Below are positions 30,330 to 31,173 of a DNA stretch of 31,173 nucleotides, piece after piece. Source of the DNA: JBDTSW01 sp051004675 (GTDB lineage Bacteria; Actinomycetota; Thermoleophilia; Solirubrobacterales; 70-9). Each line of letters begins with the position of its first letter. Position 1 is the stretch's first letter. The notes beneath the pieces are model-generated. The model was given only the letters and a program-made list of their open reading frames with translations. It had not been told where the DNA came from and did not search any database. The position numbers and the translations under genes are program-made. The stretch lies in assembly GCA_051004675.1 (NCBI GenBank), contig JBPCKC010000032.1, positions 1 to 31,173 of the forward strand. Reading direction: 5' to 3'.

Positions 30330-31173
30330 CTAAAGGCCGCTGAGCGCGTCGCGGCGGGCGCGCTCGGCGGCCTCCTCGGCCGCCGCGTCCGCCCGCTCAC
30401 GCAGGTTCTCCGCGGCCGCTTCCCGGGCTTTTAGAGTCTCGCGCCGGGCCTGCTCGGCGGCGGCCCGGGCCTCCTGCTGGGCCTCGCGCTCGAGACGGGC
30501 CTTCAGCCCCTGGAGCTTCTGCCCGGCCTCCTCGCGAGCACGGGCCTCCGCCTCCTGGCGAACCTTCGCCTCCTCCTCGGCAAGGCGCATCTCGATCTGC
30601 GAGCGGCTGCGGCGGTCGGCCTCCTCGCTCGCGCGCTCGGCAACGGCGGCGGCCTCCTTCTCGAGCCGGGCGACCTCGGCTTCCATCTGTGCCTCGGCCG
30701 CCTCGCGGGCACGCTGGGCGGCCTCCCGGCCCACCCTGTCCACCAGCCCCTGAAGGCGGCGCTCCGTCGTCTCGAGCCTGCGCTCGATCTCGGTCCGCTG
30801 CTCGACCTCGGTCTGGTAGCGGCGCTCGGCCTCGTGCACGCGCTTCGCGGCCTTCTCCTCGCCCTCGACGACGCGGCCGGCAACCTCGGCCTCGGCCGCC
30901 TCGCGTGCGGCCTCGGCCGCCTCCGCTGCGGCTGACCGGGCGTGCTTCTCGGCCTGGTCGCGAAGCTTTGCCGCCGCGGCCCGCAGCTTTGCCTCGGCCC
31001 TGGCGCGCATCCTGGCGCGCGCCGCCTCGAGGTTCGCCTCGGCCGTCTTGCGAGCCTCGTCGCGCGCCGCCTCGACCCGCTCGCGAATCTGCGCCTCCGT
31101 AGGGCTCGCCGTGGCCTCGGGGAGGGGGAGCGAATCCTCATGCCAGTAGACCCTCTTCTCCACCCAGCCGATA
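30330..31173 (-). CDS. Long Ala/Glu/Arg-rich coiled-coil protein, unknown (5' end may lie beyond the window)
   Basis: About 280 residues are almost entirely charged heptad repeats (EAQMEAEVARLEKEAAA and similar), after a short head WVEKRVYWHEDSLPLPEA. The track GTG at 31163 is a possible start, but it has no ribosome site and the frame stays open to the window edge (IGW before the Val), so the gene may be cut. No membrane segment or named family is visible; a cytoskeletal, scaffold or ATPase-stator-like role would be guesswork. It faces glnK tail to tail with 9 bases between. Confidence 0.7.
   Translation of the reverse strand, partial: IGWVEKRVYWHEDSLPLPEATASPTEAQIRERVEAARDEARKTAEANLEAARARMRARAEAKLRAAAAKLRDQAEKHARSAAAEAAEAAREAAEAEVAGRVVEGEEKAAKRVHEAERRYQTEVEQRTEIERRLETTERRLQGLVDRVGREAAQRAREAAEAQMEAEVARLEKEAAAVAERASEEADRRSRSQIEMRLAEEEAKVRQEAEARAREEAGQKLQGLKARLEREAQQEARAAAEQARRETLKAREAAAENLRERADAAAEEAAERARRDALSGL

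Noticed and set aside
1..31173. tRNA, rRNA and riboswitch candidates
   Set aside because: No cloverleaf with a CCA-type end, rRNA-like stretch or recognisable riboswitch core was seen; the short intergenic gaps leave little room.

Overview
The window reads as chromosomal DNA from a GC-rich actinobacterium. GTG and TTG starts are common and genes are packed with overlaps of a few bases. Three features point by inference to Thermoleophilia/Solirubrobacterales: a separate LigD-type polymerase and LigC-type ligase, a CSLREA-type secreted protein, and an FG-GAP plus Ig-like secreted protein. No rRNA, tRNA or CRISPR array is visible. No stretch longer than about 170 bases lacks a gene.

Left part (1-11.9 kb). 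The 3' end of an IS481-like transposase faces a decayed, internally duplicated CSLREA-type gene. Next comes a coupled + strand run: CtpE-like cation ATPase, pyruvate kinase, VanZ-like membrane protein. A crotonase (-) and a LigD-type polymerase (+) diverge from one CCATGG. The minus strand then carries an INSIG-like membrane protein, a LigC-type ligase, two tandem S51 (peptidase E) genes and a CapA-like protein.

Middle (11.9-22 kb). A VLCAD-type acyl-CoA dehydrogenase converges on a minus-strand run, read in the order vapB-like, vapC-like, alpha-dioxygenase, cytochrome P450, DUF4126. The alpha-dioxygenase resembles plant fatty-acid alpha-DOX along its whole length and keeps the distal His, the radical Tyr and the proximal His. 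With the P450 13 bases downstream, this is the best candidate for an undescribed system: a small oxylipin or fatty-aldehyde operon. To its right are an orphan 65-bp thiolase fragment, a large secreted FG-GAP/Ig-like protein, and an intact thiolase.

Right part (22-31 kb). This holds a rhodanese, a membrane-anchored coiled-coil protein, a voltage-gated-type cation channel, a small DUF5679 protein, an HD-GYP protein with a dead GGDEF domain, a secreted propeller-like protein, a translationally coupled PAS/metallo-beta-lactamase-fold pair, an Amt ammonium transporter with its PII protein (Tyr51 missing), and a long Ala/Glu/Arg coiled-coil protein cut by the window end.

Across the window several genes have a TAnnnT or TATAAT-like hexamer 6-9 bases before the start codon and no Shine-Dalgarno, which suggests leaderless transcription. 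Others (CSLREA gene, alpha-DOX, thiolase, DUF5679, glnK) have clear Shine-Dalgarno sites. All family calls are by eye; no search was run.
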